NCBI GenBank assembly: GCA_016802295.1
Contig: JAESIW010000122.1
Location: forward strand, 495,657 to 559,656
Reading direction: 5' to 3'
DNA from: Brachionus rotundiformis
Taxonomy: Eukaryota > Rotifera > Eurotatoria > Ploima > Brachionidae
Length of the DNA: 64,000 bases
In this document: in pieces, positions 10,501-23,093 of the stretch
Position numbering within the stretch: position 1 is the first letter of the stretch
Layout: each line of letters begins with the position of its first letter
Notes under the pieces: generated by a model
The model's input: the letters and a program-made list of their open reading frames with translations, nothing else
Told to the model about the DNA's origin: nothing
Database searches by the model: none
Position numbers and translations under genes: made by a program

Positions 10501-13500
10501 TATTTGTAATTTTTCATAAAAATGTTCCAATTTGGTCAAATAATTAATATTTATAAATCCAAATAACCAAATGAGTTTGACTGACTTAACTAGCCGATCA
10601 ATAAAACTTATAATTACTGAGTCTAAATGCTCAATTACACAATGACCGATTTGATAATACCTCAAATCGATCAACTAGTACTTAAATTAATTTATTTATG
10701 TATATATAATCTTGTGGTGCTGGTAGTTAGACTAGGTGACAAGTCCCAATCGACTTAGGCATCTATTTGGCCAAGTGTGCTGTTGTTTTGTTGCGCTAAT
10801 TGCTTTAAAATAATCTAAATCTAAAATTGGAGCAAAACAGTGAGCTTGGTAACTTGGCTCAAGTCAAATTTGCTTATTAAGAAGAAAAAAATTGCTTTTG
10901 ATTACAGAAATTCAATAATCAAGCTCTTTTTAAAAAAAAAATTCATAATTTATAAAAAAAAAATTAATATTTCCCATAAACACAAGGTGTATTCTAATGG
11001 CAATGAGCAAACACACTCACACATATATATATATATATTTATATCTTTATATATTTGCGTATGTTAAATTAAATTATCAATGTGAGCCGAGTAATTATTG
11101 CTCATTGAATGCAAGCTTTGGTGTACATACTCCAAATGGGAGAATAGATATAAATTATGAAAATTTGAAATTAATTTTTGCGCAGTCACTTTCAGCCAAT
11201 TTTTTGCTTAATTTTTAGCCTTAAGAGTGCATTGTGACTGATTTAATTAAATTTTAAAACAAAATCGATTTGATTATGAAATGTTAAGTGATACTGATTA
11301 TCATAAATAAATGCTTTTTGGCAGGCATTTAAGCTTAATTGCTCACAGTACCATTGGTGCAAACTAATCATCCAAGTGTACCAATAGCTAGAAAAAAATC
11401 AGGTAGCTAAATTTAAGAGCGCAATCAATAGAAATTTGAATTCTAATTTAAATATTTTCCTCTTTAATTGACAGTTTTAATTTGGGAAAAAAGTACCAAA
11501 ATTTTTTTGCACACTTTATCTTGCCAAATAATATATATTCTTTAATAATTAACTTATGAATACTTTAATACACTAAAATTTAAGTGTATTATCAAATATA
11601 AATAAATTTTGACCGTGATTAATAAATCAAACATTGCTAGCCATTATGAATAACCAAAGATGGTCTCCATTTAAATTTAACATACAAACATATAAAATAA
11701 AAAGGAATATTTAACAATAATGCAGCCTCCTATAAACATATTGTTATTTTAGTATATTCTTTTTATCTGCGATTGAGAATTGATAACAAAATTTAAATGA
11801 CATTCTTATAGATATATAAATTTTTAAAAAATTAAACAAAATTTTGCTCATTTTCATTAAGTGTCTTATATAACTTGGCCATGTGACAAATGTGAGCCAA
11901 CCCCTGTGACAATGCTTAGACTGCTATCTTCTAGGTCCATTTCACTCAATTTAGAACCTAATTGTGTTTGTCACAGCCAATTTGATAGTTTAATTTTTTT
12001 CCAAAAAGCTTCAAATTTAAATAAAAAACTCGTGTTGGTTTACATTTTATCTATTTTAAATTTTGACTTTATTCTATTTAAAAAAGAACAGTCAGCTAAA
12101 ACGACAGTTCTTATCTAGGCTTTAAAAAATTTAAAATTTGTTGATTAAAGCGGTTTAACATTTAATTAATTATAAAAATTGATCAAACTTAGGCAAAAAT
12201 TGGATATGAGATTAAAAGGCTGATTCGAACACTTATAAACTGGTTTTGACTTTAAATAAATAACTCTAACCTTCGCAATTGGCATGGAAACAGCTTTTAT
12301 TTTTCTAATTAAAAGCCTAAATAAATAAAAAAAAATTCAAATTTTTATTTGATTTTTCTTCCATTAAGAGGAAGAGATGTAAATTTCAGCTACCTGGATT
12401 AATATTCAAATTTTCACGCCCTTAAAAAAAAGGAAAACATTTTTTGGTTTTTGGCTTTTCCAAAGCTAACTTTTTTGAATTAATTAACGCGATTGCTTAA
12501 ATAAATAAACAAAATTGTTAGAAAATTTTCTACAATGTTAGATATCAAAATAAATTTTCTCTTATTGAAAATATTTAAAATTGTAATAGACTAGTGTAAT
12601 TAAAGCGTGATTTTGGACCCTGAAGAGACACTCTCAGTGGCTTTGATAACAATGGGAAATACATTTAATGTTTATCTATTAGTCACATTTAATAAATTGA
12701 AAATTTATCATTTATTTCTTTAGTTTTAAAAAAAAACCTAAAATGAACTCGAATTAACCATTAAAATTAATAATTATAATACCAGAAAAATAAGTACAAA
12801 TTTATTTCAGATTAATTTAAGATAATTGGCCTCTAAGTAGGCAATATATTAAAATTCTTATGCTCTTGATATTTATATACATGTTCCATGTCTAAAATGT
12901 TTCTATTTTAGCTTGTCGTAACAGCTGTAGGCTCAAAAAAGGGAAGTTTTGTCACTTGTCAAAAAAAGTTCTTAATTAAGAAAACCTGCAGGAAAAATTT
13001 GATTCCTCTTTGGTTTAAACCAATCTTTTAATCATGTGACTATAAAAATAAAATTTTATCTTATTGTATTGATAAAATGGTCAACTCTGGGCTCTGTTAT
13101 TTCCAATTTATCTAAATATTTATTTACATTTTGGATAATTTCTAGCAGATACGACAACAAAAAAAATATTTTAGAAATTTTTTTATTTTTTGGTTAGATT
13201 AAACTATTTTTAAAAATTTAAAACAAATAAACATATCTTTAATATAGCCAAAAAAAAACTCTTTTTTTTCTTTCTGAAGCCAAATTTTCTACGTGAGCAG
13301 CTTATCTCTACGCTTCATGGTCTAAATATCTAAAAAGTTTTCAAGACAAAACCAAAAAAATAAAGCCAAAACCTTCACAGATTTTTACTTTTTAATTTGA
13401 CAACCACTTTAATTGATAGATTTATTTTAAATCCAGTTTTTGGTAAAAATTTAACAAAATCCATAGAAAAAATCCTATAGCTTTAAAAAAAAAACTTAAC

Positions 13501-14188
13501 ATACAAAATGAGAACTTAATTAATAATTTCCATAACTCGTTAGTTACGATTTTTAGGCCAAATAATAAAAACAAAAACAGAGAAGACTTTTAAATTTTTG
13601 TTTGGTCACGTGACAGAACTAACTTTACATTTAAACAGTTTGAACCAATAATGTAAACTAACCTGTTTTGGTCAAGTGCTTGCTGTTTTTGGAAGAGGCC
13701 GTCCAATACTTGGCCGACTCCTTGTCCTCCTCAAACTGGCCATAGTAAGCATAGTTGCCAAATGACATTTTTTTGGCCTTGGGGTAGCCTGTTTGGACAA
13801 TAGGATTGGCAATGAGGGAATTGTTGTACAGATAGCAGTTTTCGTTCATGAGATAGACCTCGTTGTTCCATGTGAGGTAGGAGTTGTTTGGTTTCTGGGC
13901 GGCAAACTCGGTGGAATTGAGGTAAATAGGCTCAGAGTTGTCGCCAAAGCCGGTGGACACACTCTGGCCGTAGCTCTGGTCGAGTTTGTTGCCAAAGCGA
14001 TCGTAGGACGACGTGTCCAGCGCTGCCTGATAGTCCAAGAACACCTCATTGGAGTCGTACGGCTGGCTCTGGAACTCCGAGCTGCTGTCCGCCTCCAGGC
14101 CCTCGTAGAACTGCACACTTGTCCGACCACCCTCTCCCAAATAGCTCTCCTCTCCTCCATAGCTGCGCACAAAATTCTGATTCCACAT
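7556..14188 (-). CDS. Estrogen-receptor-like nuclear receptor (NR3 family)
   Basis: Four minus-strand exons, 14188-13663, 10480-10166, 10015-9482 and 8766-7556, join with phase 1 at every junction (861 aa). The long N-terminal A/B region ends in a Ser-rich run. The DNA-binding domain (about 389-455) has eight zinc cysteines and the P-box CEGCKAFFKRS, which is the estrogen-receptor form; estrogen-related receptors usually have CEACKA. CTIDK and RRKSCQ also match ER. A basic hinge follows across the exon 3/4 join. The ligand-binding domain (about 600-805) carries helix-3 SWAKCIPNF, LWRSI in helix 5 and an AF-2-like helix 12 LLYDMF (799-804), then a roughly 55-residue F-type tail. Intron 1 is 3.2 kb; exon 1 is the least certain part, since exon 2 has its own ATG at 10490. 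The gene is head to head with cyclin E. NR3A is more likely than NR3B. Confidence 0.85.
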
Positions 14189-15389
14189 TTTTTTATTATC
14201 TAATTTAAAGTTTTAAAGAGATAAAAATTTTATTCTTTTTTTTTTTTTTAATTAAAATAAAAATAAAATATAAAAAATTATCTATTGACTAGATAGTAAT
14301 AATGATCAAATATTTTCAATGGATAACAATTAATCTAATTATAGCTGAGTCCAAGGCAAACACTGGTTGACGGCCGTAGACGCTTAGCGTTCTCATTATT
14401 TGCCTAAATCAGCAGCTTTATTTGACCAAGCAAATCTCTCCAAATAATAAAACACCCAAATTTGATTGCGGCACCGCTATTTAAATGACTCTCGTCCAAA
14501 TAGTTCTCCCTAATGCTACTTAATATTTATATAAATTACTTTGAGCAAACAAATCTGGCCGAAATTGGCTCACAAGATATTACTTCTCTATTCAAACCAA
14601 TTATTCAAGCAATTTTAGAATTTTATCAGGTCATTTTTCAAGTTAAAATTTAATTAATATCCATAATTGTGCTAAGCTGATGATCAAAACGATTTGCCTT
14701 TGTGTAAACCAAAAAAAGGACACTAGATTAGACAAGATTAGAACTTTTAGTCAAGTTAATTTAATCGCTTAAGAGAGCTACTATTAATTAAACAAAAGTT
14801 CGAATTTTTTGTTTTTTTAATTTTCACAAATTTGCACTTTAAATAAAACTTTTAAAAAAAATTTTCCCCCTGTTTATCTCTCAATTATCTATATTTGGTA
14901 ATTAATTGTAATCTTAGTCCAATTGTATGGGGCATAAACGATAAATAAACTTCCAAAGTTCTCTTAAAATGTATCCTTGAGTAATTAAATTTTAATATTT
15001 ATTAATTAATTGACTATTAAATGTGGCAGAATCAAAACACCTACAAAATTGATTGATACTTAAATTAGAATTAAAAGTTCAATTTATCTATTAATATAAA
15101 GACAAAAAATTAAATAAAAAACAATTTCTTTTTATATTTTTATTCATTATCTTATTAAATTAAACAATTAAATATTATTTTTTTGTCAATTAAATAAAAT
15201 AAAATTTTTAAAATTAGTTTCAAATTTTTTGATTAATTATTAACTGGTCTGCATTTAAATTAAATTAAATTAAATTATGAACTTAATCTTTTTTTTTTGA
15301 TTGTTGTTGAAAAATAATTAAAATTACCAAAAAAAAGCATGTTTCATAAATTGTAAAAAATTTTTATCCATATTGAAAAAAGTTTATAA
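14189..15389. promoter_or_regulatory. Shared head-to-head intergenic region (receptor / cyclin E)
   Basis: A 1.2-kb AT-rich spacer between the start codons of two divergently transcribed genes must contain both promoters and 5' leaders, possibly as a bidirectional promoter. No TATA box or other clear core element stands out. Confidence 0.4.
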
Positions 15390-17407
15390 ATGAGAATAAT
15401 AAAGCGAAAGAGAGTGCCGACCAACGAGAATCTGGCGGGAGGAGATGGTGATGGAGAGGCCGGAGCGGATACCAAGACCAGAAAGAGCATGGTCGAGTCT
15501 GGCACGGGTAGGTGGCGCTCTGACCACCTAAACTTACCTTTCTAACCTTTTACCTAATTAAGAAAGCCAAAAGCAGCCCTATTTCATGCCACCACCGCCG
15601 GTGCCGCCCGAGGCCCAGCTCGAGGCACGGCTGAACGACATTTCCAACAGCAGCTGCACGGCGTCCAAGCCCACAGTAGTCACCACATTTCTAATTAGGC
15701 CCGAATATAACCATTTTATTATCTTTTAGGCAGATAAAGCACACCTGAGTTTGTCGCACTCGTCCTATTACTCATTGACGCCGGCGTCGAGCACCACCAG
15801 CCTGCAGGACCTGAACCAGAGCTTGGAGGACAAGCGAGCCAAGTCGAGCAGGCGGCGCTCGACTACCAAGGCGTCTGAAACAGTGCCAGGAGTGAAGAGA
15901 AAGCGCGGCAGACCTCCCAAGAGCGCCAATATCCAGAAGAACAAAATTGACCAGTCTGTGACCAAATGCCATGAAGAAAAGACCAAAGAGCCTGTTTGCA
16001 CACCTTTTCCAAAGATTACTTGGGCCAATGCTAATGATCTTTGGCAAATAATGCACCGCAAGGATGCTCAATTGAACCACGACCATTCGTATTTGAGAAA
16101 GCATTTGGGAATCGAGTCCCAAATGCGTGCCATTCTAATCGATTGGCTAATTGAGATATCCTATGCGTATCGATTGCACAGGGAGACTCTTCACTTGGCT
16201 TTGGAGTACATGGACAGATTTTTGAGCGAGTGCAAACAAGAAATGCGCGTCGATAGGCTACAACTTATTGGCATGACCGCTTTGTTCTTGGCCTCCAAAG
16301 TCGAAGAAATCTATCCACCAAAGCTAAAAGAGCTCGCCAGTCACATGGAAAACTACAGCAACAACAACGAAGAGGCCATAGCCCAATTCGAGCTATTCAT
16401 GCTCAAAACTCTCAATTGGCAAATATCGCCAGTTACCAGCAACACTTGGCTAATGACCTATTTGCAAATAGCGGCCATAAACTACCACAACTATTTGAAT
16501 GGCGATGTACAAGTGACCGATTTGTCCCAAGAGCACAATACCCACATAGTAATGCCACTAAATGTGTACAAGAATTCCAGCTCCAATCCAGCGCAACAAA
16601 TAAGTACCAAGCAGCAAGACTTTTACATGAAAAGTTACATGAAGTGCATAACATTGATTGACTTGTGTTTGTTCGATATGGACTCGATGCGGTTCAGGTA
16701 CTCGATGCTGGCCGCCGCAGCCATGTACCATATGCTGTGCAAGCCGGCCAGTGGCGTGAACAGCGACAATGGCTTGGTGTGCGACTTGGTACAGCTGTGC
16801 TCTGGCTACGGAGTCTGTGAACTTGACCCGTGCATTCGGTGGATGACTCCGTATGCCGACGTGTGCAAAGAAGTCCTTGGCAACGACAAACTAACCACAA
16901 TCAAGCAGTTTTCCAGCGTCGACGCCGACGATGCACATAACATTCAGCTCTACTATCCCAATCTTGACCTATTGGTAAGAAAATTTTTTTTTTTGACTGC
17001 CAGCGAGCCAATGGTCAGTGCATTGATAATTATTTCCCTATTTTTGAATCAAATAAATTTTTTATTGTCAAACTTTGGTCATCTTTTTGACCAATTTTTA
17101 ACAGTCAGCTTTTTTTTTACCAGCTTAAGCACTAATATCGCTGACAAAGTCAATGGTCAGTGCATTGATAATTTTTTCCCTATTTTTGAATCAAGCAAAT
17201 TTTTTATTGTCAAACTTTGGTCATTTTGTTCCCATTGACCAGCAGATAAGTGACCAGCAATTAGAAAAAATTAATCAATTTATTTTTCAGAAAGAAGTGC
17301 AGATCCGAAAGACACCGAGTAAATCAAATTGCACCAACTTGGCCAACGCGAGCATTCTGACCCCTCCAGAGTCCAATCGAAAAAATCACCAGTCAGGTGT
17401 GGTCTAA
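15390..17407 (+). CDS. G1/S-specific cyclin E
   Basis: Four exons, 15390-15507, 15563-15675, 15730-16974 and 17291-17407, join in phases 1, 0, 0 to give 530 aa. The cyclin box (about 180-335) contains MRAILIDWLIEI, LHRETLHLA and the cyclin-E-typical FLASKVEEIYPPKL; the second cyclin fold follows, and DAHNIQ precedes the last join as in animal cyclin E. The C-terminal exon carries ILTPPES, the counterpart of the phosphodegron read by Fbw7 in known cyclin E proteins. Cyclin E activates CDK2 for S-phase entry. The N-terminal part is basic and holds an AT-hook-like KRKRGRPPKS at about 133-142. Intron 3 stays open to 17238, so its retention would replace the degron exon. The gene is convergent with TMEM222. 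Confidence 0.93.
17009..17224 (+). repeat. 74-bp direct duplication inside cyclin E intron 3
   Basis: 17009-17082 and 17151-17224 are near-identical (about three differences), offset 142 bp. The offset is not a multiple of three and both copies are intronic. Confidence 0.85.
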
Positions 17408-17953
17408 AATGGCACCAAAATGCTATCTAACCTCAATCAATAACCCTCATTCATCGACTTATTTTCACATCATAAACACAAAAATAGAATTTATTTTTAA
17501 ATTGTATTGTTTAAATTTAAATTTTCTTTAAAAAAAACTTTAAAAAAAAAACATAACAAAACATCTTTAGAGTGACACGAATAGATAAGTCCCAGTGAGT
17601 GCTAGCACAAGTAGTTATCCATATTAATGTAAATAAAACTCTCTCTCTCTCTCTAATGGTAACTTCTTTGGTAAAGTGTATATTATGTGATTTTTTTCTT
17701 TTATTTTTCTTGGAGAGAAATGGAAATTTTATTTTTTCTCTACACTTTTTTTTGGCTTGTTAAACTTGGAACGACATAAAACTGAAATAAATATTAATCT
17801 AGCGGAAATAAATAATAAAATTAAAAAAATATAAAAATTTTTATTAAATAAAACAAATTAATTTAAATTCACCCTAATTATTTATAAGTATAATCACCTC
17901 TTCAAATAAATGATCGCTTTTTTTTTAAAACTACTTAAATTAATTTTGGTCTA
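17408..17953. other. Convergent 3' UTR region with CT microsatellite
   Basis: This holds the 3' UTRs of cyclin E (plus) and TMEM222 (minus). An AATAAA-like signal precedes a short (CT)n tract near 17640-17655. No other feature seen. Confidence 0.5.
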
Positions 17954-18760
17954 TTAATTTAAAAAAATTACGAGCAGTAAAATCAAAAGTGCGATGGCGA
18001 CCAGGAGCAAAAAAGGCAGCCACGTCTTGACCAGTCCAGCGAAGCTGGATTAAAACAGAATTATTTTTTTTGAACAAAAATTTTATCTATTTTACTTGAC
18101 AAACGAGCCTTTGAAAAGCATCAAAAAGCACAAGTTGACCATGTTCCAGGAGGACGAGCTGTCGTAGTTCATCAGGTTGAGAGCGTAGGCTACATGAGAG
18201 TGGCAGTTGTCGCAGAACAAATTGTGCTTTTGGATACAAATTAGTCTATTTGGCCAAAATGGCAAATATTACCATTCTTTTTTTGTACTCTTCGGAGGCT
18301 TCTTTGACCGCTCGGTCCCAGGTCTCTTTTTTGTTCTGCACAAAGGGTATCTTGTCCACGCTGAGGCGCCAGTACCGGGTCGGCGCGCCAAAGCCCATCT
18401 TGTCCTCGGACACAAAATACGGCCCTGCGAAGTCCCTGATCACTCCGTTGGTGTAGCATATGCCCATGTGGCCGATGAACGGCAAGAACCAGCTTTTTTC
18501 CAAGCAAAAATTACTTAAAAATTGTCAAAAAGTTTGCTTTTTGGTTACGTTATGAGTGGCAACGGGGTCCATACAATGCAGCACGGAAAGCGGTTGTTTA
18601 CCGCGTCTATTTGACTCTCTTTGGTGCTTTTTATAGAGCTGATCAGCTCTTGGTTCATTCTGTCCATTTCAATAGACGTATTTTGCTCAATGGAATTTTT
18701 TTTATTAGAGTAATTATTAGCCAGTTTATTAATAATAATATCACTATTTTCCATATTCAT
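17954..18760 (-). CDS. TMEM222 family transmembrane protein
   Basis: Exons 18760-18549, 18492-18273, 18226-18096 and 18044-17954 join in phases 2, 0, 2 and give 217 aa, close to the usual length of about 208. Diagnostic blocks of this conserved eukaryotic family are present in order: CCIVWTPLPLIT, FLPFIGHMGIC, GVIRDFAGPYFVSEDKMGFG, WDRAVKEASEEYKKRM, CDNCHSHVAYALNLM, WNMVNLCFLMLF and a C-terminal hydrophobic segment after KTWLPFLLL. The N-terminal 50 residues are polar and unconserved. The molecular function of the family is not well defined; human variants in TMEM222 are linked to a neurodevelopmental disorder. It is intact and compact, with introns of 47-56 bp. Confidence 0.93.
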
Positions 18761-19877
18761 ATAATTTTTTCTTCTTTATTATATTCAAAATAAATTATTT
18801 TAATTAAAAAAAATAAAAATCATATATTTATATATTGTTGTGCAAAAATCCTTAAAAATGTGTCTGATAAAAATATTTTATTATTTGGAATTGGTATTTA
18901 AATTTATTAAAAAAATATATATATATTTTATTATTTTAATTATCGTGACTCTTGTGGCCAAGAGTGGTGTTAGTTTTTTTCTGAAGTGATTTGTTGAGTC
19001 AGATGGCCCCTAGCACTTGAAGTAATTCATTTAAGCCCGGTTAAATTGATTTACGCTGGCCCATTTTGATCAAAAGCCTAGAGCTTTTATGCCGACCAAA
19101 AGTAAGCAAGCACCAAGCTTCATCAAGTGCTGCTATCATCATTCCCATTTTTATAAAATAAAATTTAATTATTTAAATTTTTCTTGTATTTATATCCAAA
19201 AAAAATGGAAGCAAAATTTGTGTTATTTTTTACCAATTTTTGCTTCTAGCCTATTTTGTCTTACACTGGTCTTGTGACCAGAAGAACCATCTTTATCTTA
19301 GAGCCCAAAATTAATTATAATTTTAAATTTATTTTTTTTTATTTGATTAAAAAACTAAAATCTACTAATTCGAAAATTATTAATTTAATTCGGATCCATT
19401 TGCCAAAGGCTTAGGGAATTTATTTAGGTGAAAAAAGTGATGACTAAAAACAAATCGTTTTTAGACTAATCCGAATATTATGAAATAAAAATTTAACATT
19501 TTGCTCTAAAGATGACAAAGAACATTTAAGATATAATAAAAACAAGTTTTTTGAGTATTTACCAAGCTCAAATTAGTTTTTAATTACCAACAACTACCTT
19601 TTTTTTAGGTTTGTCAAATTATATTAGATAACTATAGTCATTTAATATTATCCAAACAACACTCTAATCCACAAAAGCAAGCTGGCTATTGACAAAATGT
19701 GGTAAAATAGCTAGTTTCCAGATCCAAGTCTGTTGGCAACAAATTTTTTTTTCATATTATAGCAACAAGAACAACAATTAAACAAAAAAAAAATTATCTT
19801 TTAGTATCAAATTTCATTTCATTGTCTAAAATAATAATTGAATTTTTTAGATTTTTTAAAATTTAGATAAAAAGTAA
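18761..19877. other. Divergent spacer between TMEM222 and the first PDZ gene
   Basis: AT-rich spacer holding the upstream regions of both genes. There is a short (AT)n run near 18915. No gene, RNA or recognisable promoter motif. Confidence 0.4.
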
Positions 19878-20348
19878 ATGGATAGTAGATTGACGGTGCG
19901 CTTGTGCCACTTGAAAAGCAAAAACCATGACTACGGGTTCAATTTGGCGTCGAAGAAGTTCGACTTGTGCAAGTATGTTGGCAGAGTGGAGTTCAATTCG
20001 TCGGCCCATGTCGCCGGTCTGAGACAAGGCGACCGCATCATTGAGATAAACAACAAAAATGTGTCCAACCTGAGGTATGAAGAGATAATTAGACTGCTCA
20101 AGGAGGGTTTTAGAAGGGAAAATGGCCTATTTGCCAATGAAGTCATGCTTCTGGTTGTGGACAAGTTCACAGATGAGCACTTGAACAGACTGGACTTGCC
20201 CGTGTACTTCAAGTCGAGCCAGATGGGCAACTTTAAGGCCAGCGATGACGAGGATGCCGAGGAAATACCCATCAGCATTTGCCTGAATAAGCGCGGTCCT
20301 GCCAACACCAACCACTATCTGAACCAAAGCTGCTTTACTCTTATTTAA
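19878..20348 (+). CDS. Small single-PDZ protein, NHERF-like
   Basis: A single-exon frame of 156 aa. Residues about 6-95 form a PDZ domain of the NHERF/PDZK1 type: RLCHLKSK, the carboxylate-binding loop YGFNL, AGLRQGDRIIEIN and VMLLVVD. It shares with the gene at 23094 an unusual insert just before the last strand (ENGLFANEV here, DGALYPDQV there), so the two are paralogues. The remainder is acidic and ends in FTLI, itself a class-I PDZ ligand (Thr at -2, Ile at 0). It lacks the ERM-binding tail of NHERF proteins and so cannot tether to ezrin/radixin/moesin in the usual way. A role as membrane-protein adaptor is inferred. The ATG lies just after AT-rich DNA; an upstream non-coding exon cannot be excluded. 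Confidence 0.8.
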   Translation: MDSRLTVRLCHLKSKNHDYGFNLASKKFDLCKYVGRVEFNSSAHVAGLRQGDRIIEINNKNVSNLRYEEIIRLLKEGFRRENGLFANEVMLLVVDKFTDEHLNRLDLPVYFKSSQMGNFKASDDEDAEEIPISICLNKRGPANTNHYLNQSCFTLI

Positions 20349-23093
20349 ATTTGTAAATAAAAATTAAAAATTTTTTTATCAATTAAGATGTTTATTTTAA
20401 ATTATAATAAAAAAATTTAAGTGTACAAAGTAAATTTATTTTAATAAAGAATTTTTAATAAAAAAAAATGATAAATTTTAGGAATACTCTCATGCGCTAT
20501 TCAAACAGAAGAGACCACCAAGTCACGTACGAGATTTTTTTCCCAAGGACTCGGAAATAGGATTATCTTATTATATTTTTAATTTAATTGAAATTGGTAT
20601 TAATTTCTTTAATTACATAAGAGAAAAGCAAAAGCCAAGAGTTCATTGGAAATAGTTGACCACATCTTGGCCTAAATGTGACACAGAGTGCATTTTCAAA
20701 GCATGTCCAAGAGCCAATTTAAGCAAAAATTGTATCTAAAAATCAAATTGTCATTTAAACTCTTATGGACCATCTCACTTTAATCCAAAGAGCAAATATT
20801 TGAATAGACATTTCTTTATAGATCTTTATTTTCCAATTGCTGGTTTAAAAACAAATTTCTAATAAATTAGTTAAAAAAACACTGTCTAAATTTTATTAAT
20901 CTCATTTGGGACATTTGATATGACCAGAAGAATGAGTATCACGGTTGATGAAAGCTTTTTAAGCGCTTGGCGACAAATTTGTCGCTGAGCACGCAAAATG
21001 GCCTAAGCTAAGCCTCTCAGGGCCATTCAAGTCACGTAAACGTCAATTACAAAGAGACCATTTTCCTGCTATCATTCGTGACAAATAATTCCTAAGTTAA
21101 AAACAAAATTTATAAAAAAATAAAAATAGCAACCCAAAAGCCTATCTAATAAAATAATAAACATTAATAACAATTTAAAATGCTAAAATAATTAAGTATT
21201 TATTGAGTTAGCTTTTAAGCATAAGAGTTTGAGCTTAATTTCTGGTCAAATGTTGGCTAATCCGTAATGTTTGTTTGTCTCCTTAACTCAAGGGATTAAG
21301 ATGGCCCATTGTCTTCTAGCATTTTGTCTCTTAGCTAGATTTTGGTTTAAATTTTCTCATTTATAATTTTTGACCTTAAGTGACTCTATTTGGACTCGGT
21401 TTATCTTTTTTACCATAGACAATTTTCCAATTGTTGCGCAAATTACTCTATTCTATCAAAGACTAAATTAGTCTAAATGAGATTTTAATTTTTAGGTCGT
21501 CAGGTAGGCGCTGAAAGATATAAATAGGCCTCAGCTTAATATATGCTTCTAGATGACACACATAGCTGGTATAGTGGCACAATTGGTAGAATGGGGAATT
21601 GCGTAACTTTAATAATAATAAATATTTTTCTCTTCCAAGTTTTATTTTATTATTTATGTGGAAAATAATTTTAGTTCAAATTCAAATTAATATAAACAAG
21701 CTTTTTTTTGTTTGTTTATCTATTTTAAAGAGGAAAAAATTAATTATTCAAATAAGTTTTGAATTTATTTTTGTGATTAAAGAAAAAAGGTAAATGCGTC
21801 AAACGATTGTTGTGTTCAAACAGTGGCACAGGCGCTTGGCAAATTTAAATTTTCTGCTAATTTTAGATAACTTTGTTCTAATTGAGAAAAAATAAGCTAA
21901 ATTTGTGTCATTACGCTGGCCTCGCTTGGTAAATATTATTTTGTTTTCGAGCATAGGTCTTCTTGTTTTGGCAAAGATAAAAGCATAATATGAGATAAAC
22001 ATTTATGTTATTTTAGGTATATTAAAAAAAAGCCCAACTCAGGTGAAAAAAAAGAAAAGAAAAATAAATTATTCACCGGCATATTTAAAATTTTAAGATT
22101 TTATTTTATTCTAAAAAGCATTTGCTGGGTTAGATTAGTTGACACCGTGGCAAATTGGTTGTCTTATCCGAAATTTTTGATTGATAACATAGGCAAACAT
22201 TGAAACTAATATTTCAAAGATTTAATTAATTAAACTAATTTTTAGAATAAAAAATTGGGTCAAGTGAGAAACCGAACGTAGCAAAGACCAAGCTCATTTT
22301 TTCTAGTTCAGAGCATAATTTATTTAGGTTGCCATAACCACGTCTAGAGAGAACAGTAGGCCCGAGCGTGTGTTTGCCAAGGCTAGCAGTTTGCCAAGCG
22401 GAACACAACAACAACAACAAGGTTAAGCAAATAGGCCAGAGCCTAATCTCCGACTAGATTGGTCAAGTCGGTTTAGGGAGCCAAATTAAAAGTTTAATTA
22501 GTTTATTTGTATTGATAGATGGATTTAAAAATAAGCTTTGGATTTAAATTCTTTTATTCTTAATCTTTAATTTTAAAAGGCATTAAGATAATTTAAAATT
22601 TAAATTGGCCGTCTTAATTGATGGCAAATAAATAGCTCGCTTGTGTCCACATATTGTCGAAAAGTACTATTTTCAAGCTCTTTTGCTCTTCCACTCACCT
22701 GCGCTTTATCTCTTATTATTATTTTATATCTCTTGTTTTATTTTAAACTAAATTAAAAGACACAAGATATTACAACAATTTAAATTTCTGTGAAAATTAT
22801 AATTTTAAAAGTATTTTGGATCTTGAGCCAGAAGCAAAGTGATGACGATGGTAGAAAAATAATAATAATAAAAATTATTTTAGAAGGCCCCGAGTCAGAT
22901 AGACAGAAATTTGCGTAGATAAATAGATAAAATTAGTTTTACGCAATATAAACGTCATCATTGGTGACAAATTTTGCTCTTTGCCAAACCAATTTAAATA
23001 AAAATAAACAAAATTTAATTTCTTTTTTTTTTTTATAAATTTTTTATCTATGCTTACTATTTGTTATCTGTTTGTTTGTGTCAATAAATTTAG
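20349..23093. other. Spacer between the two PDZ genes
   Basis: 2.7 kb without a credible coding frame. AATAAA-like signals just after 20348 probably end the first PDZ gene. A sequence at 21570-21600 resembles the 5' half of a tRNA but has no matching 3' half. A short (CAA)n tract lies at 22405-22420. Confidence 0.45.

Noticed and set aside
11861..12118. 85-codon plus-strand frame in the receptor intron
   Set aside because: AT-driven composition, no domain, no homology recognised, lies inside intron 1 of the NR3 gene.
21568..21602. tRNA-like 'tggcacaattggtaga' A-box sequence
   Set aside because: No B-box (GGTTCGAnnCC) or pairing acceptor stem within 100 bp.
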